A stretch of 6,911 nt of DNA from Bacteroidales bacterium (GTDB lineage: Bacteria; Bacteroidota; Bacteroidia; Bacteroidales; P3): NCBI GenBank assembly GCA_023227645.1, contig JALNVJ010000083.1, positions 1 through 6,911 on the forward strand, written 5' to 3'. A program made the translations under genes and the position numbers. Shown in pieces: positions 5,973-6,911 of the stretch. Position 1 is the stretch's first letter, and the number at the start of each line of letters is the position of its first letter. The notes under the pieces were generated by a model. The model did no database searches. It had not been told where the DNA came from and saw only the letters and a list, made by a program, of their open reading frames with translations.

Positions 5973-6911
5973 CTATTCTTCCTCTTCTTCACTTTCTTTT
6001 GGCTCAATCTTCTGACATAGTTTATTTAGAAGCTCTTGAGCCTTGGGGTGATTCATATTTGCGGAAGTTTCAAGCTCTTGACAAATCTTTTTATCGAGTT
6101 TTTTCCGTCTTGAACTAGCATTCTCTTGAATATATATTAAGGCTAAGTGATAGTGAGCATCTGGATTTTGGAAATTAAGCTCAATTGTCTTTAATAAGTC
6201 TTTTTTAGCCTTTTTCATTTCTCCCCTTTTAAATAATAACTTTCCTCTATTATAATAAGCATCTGCGTGTTTGGGATCTAAGTCAATGGCTTTTGAAAAA
6301 TACGATTCGGCATTTGCAGTTTGTCCAGAGTTGATTTGTGCAATTCCAATATTATTATGGGTAAATGGATGCTTGGGCTCGAGGGCTAATGTTTTGTAAA
6401 AATCAATTAATGCAGAGCCATAATCTCCAATATTTATATAAACTATCCCTCTATAATTATATGCCGAAGGGAAACTGTCGTTTAGTTTTATTGAATAATT
6501 AAAATCATCAATTGCACCGTGGTAATCTTTTAAGAAATTCTTTGCAATAGCTCTTAAATAATAAGTTTCAAAATCTCCAGGGTCTTGAGAAAGTATAATG
6601 TTATAGTCTTCAATTGCTCCTTTAAAGTCATCTATAAATCCTTTTGCAACTGCTCTTTTCTTATAAACCTCAATGTTTTTATACCCATATTCAATTGAAG
6701 AGTTATAACTCGCCAAAGCAGATATGTATTCTTTTCTACTTAGTTTTATTTCTCCAAATAAATAATATAAAAACCCATTTTCCAATTCATTATCAATAGC
6801 ATTAAGTAAGTCGGAATAGGAATCTGTATAGTTTTTTTGCGAATAATTGATAAGGGATTTAATAGCATAGAGTTTCTTTGGGAAATCTTCCTTGTTTAAT
6901 GCAGAATCAAT
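5973..6911 (-). CDS. Tetratricopeptide-repeat (TPR) protein, 5' end beyond the window
   Basis: The frame reads from the right edge (6911) to a TAG at 5973-5975, giving at least 312 residues. There is no ATG in its first 42 codons; the only early start-like codon is a TTG (6783-6785), and the 42 residues upstream (IDSALNKEDFPKKLYAIKSL... onward) are open and TPR-like, so the true start lies off the window. Six or more TPR units of about 34 residues follow, with the usual A-x-x-x-Y/G-x-x-x...P pattern, for example DPGDFETYYLRAIAK, EPKHPFTHNNIGIAQ and DPKHADAYYNRGKLL. The last unit leads into a KKICQELETSANMNHPKAQ segment, a capping arrangement often seen in Bacteroidetes TPR proteins. The tail is highly acidic (ESEEEEE). 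TPRs are protein-binding scaffolds; the partner is unknown. Whether it is exported cannot be judged without the N-terminus. It ends only 13 bases from the HMA gene, with just a weak six-base A+T-rich stem (5955-5960 with 5972-5977) between them. Confidence 0.85.
   Translation of the reverse strand: MDSALNKEDFPKKLYAIKSLINYSQKNYTDSYSDLLNAIDNELENGFLYYLFGEIKLSRKEYISALASYNSSIEYGYKNIEVYKKRAVAKGFIDDFKGAIEDYNIILSQDPGDFETYYLRAIAKNFLKDYHGAIDDFNYSIKLNDSFPSAYNYRGIVYINIGDYGSALIDFYKTLALEPKHPFTHNNIGIAQINSGQTANAESYFSKAIDLDPKHADAYYNRGKLLFKRGEMKKAKKDLLKTIELNFQNPDAHYHLALIYIQENASSRRKKLDKKICQELETSANMNHPKAQELLNKLCQKIEPKESEEEEE

Noticed and set aside
5955..5977. AATAGT/ACTATT stem between the HMA and TPR genes as a terminator
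   Set aside because: Only six A+T-rich pairs with an 11-base loop and no clean T-run; too weak to call.

Overview
The window looks like chromosomal DNA from a member of the Bacteroidetes (Bacteroidota), most likely the Bacteroidales/Marinilabiliales side. The evidence is the strong A+T bias, the Bacteroidetes-type HU-like protein, a TonB-dependent receptor with an N-terminal carboxypeptidase-regulatory-like domain, signal peptides ending just before Gln, the lack of Shine-Dalgarno sequences, and two exact matches to the Bacteroidetes -7 promoter element TAnnTTTG. This is inferred from gene families and signals; the species cannot be named from the sequence alone.

Layout. Positions 1-577 hold no convincing gene but are rich in repeats: seven TGAAAC/GTTTCA words (a near-perfect 15-bp inverted repeat plus further copies) in the first 150 bases, then a 21-bp tandem repeat around 240-382, then a promoter-like TATCTTTG. 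An HU-like DNA-binding protein follows (578-994, +). It converges on an acyl-CoA reductase of the LuxC type (minus strand, ending at 1079), and a strong bidirectional terminator hairpin lies between them (1023-1053). A secreted protein of a conserved but uncharacterised Bacteroidetes family diverges from the reductase (2209-3204, +). Next comes a two-gene unit: a TonB-dependent outer-membrane receptor (3297-5540, +) and, 29 bases later, a small exported heavy-metal-associated (HMA-fold) protein (5570-5959, +). A tetratricopeptide-repeat protein on the minus strand (5973 to beyond the right edge) converges on the HMA gene with only 13 bases between. Its frame stays open to base 6911 and the only start-like codon inside is TTG, so its N-terminus lies outside the window.

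How the genes may work together. The receptor and the HMA protein are the clearest functional pair: the receptor would move a metal or metal complex across the outer membrane and the HMA protein would bind it in the periplasm. Both carry adjacent-cysteine pairs (receptor plug C138-C139; HMA protein C42-C43 and C113-C114), and the HMA protein has Ser where the second Cys of the usual CxxC should be. The metal is not determined by the sequence. The other genes look like independent single-gene units.

The points most worth following up are the unusual cysteine layout of the receptor/HMA pair, the 21-bp (two helical turns, seven codons) repeat array beside an HU-like gene, the GTTTCAC palindrome cluster, and a promoter-like element that argues for a shorter acyl-CoA reductase. 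I see no clearly new multi-gene system.
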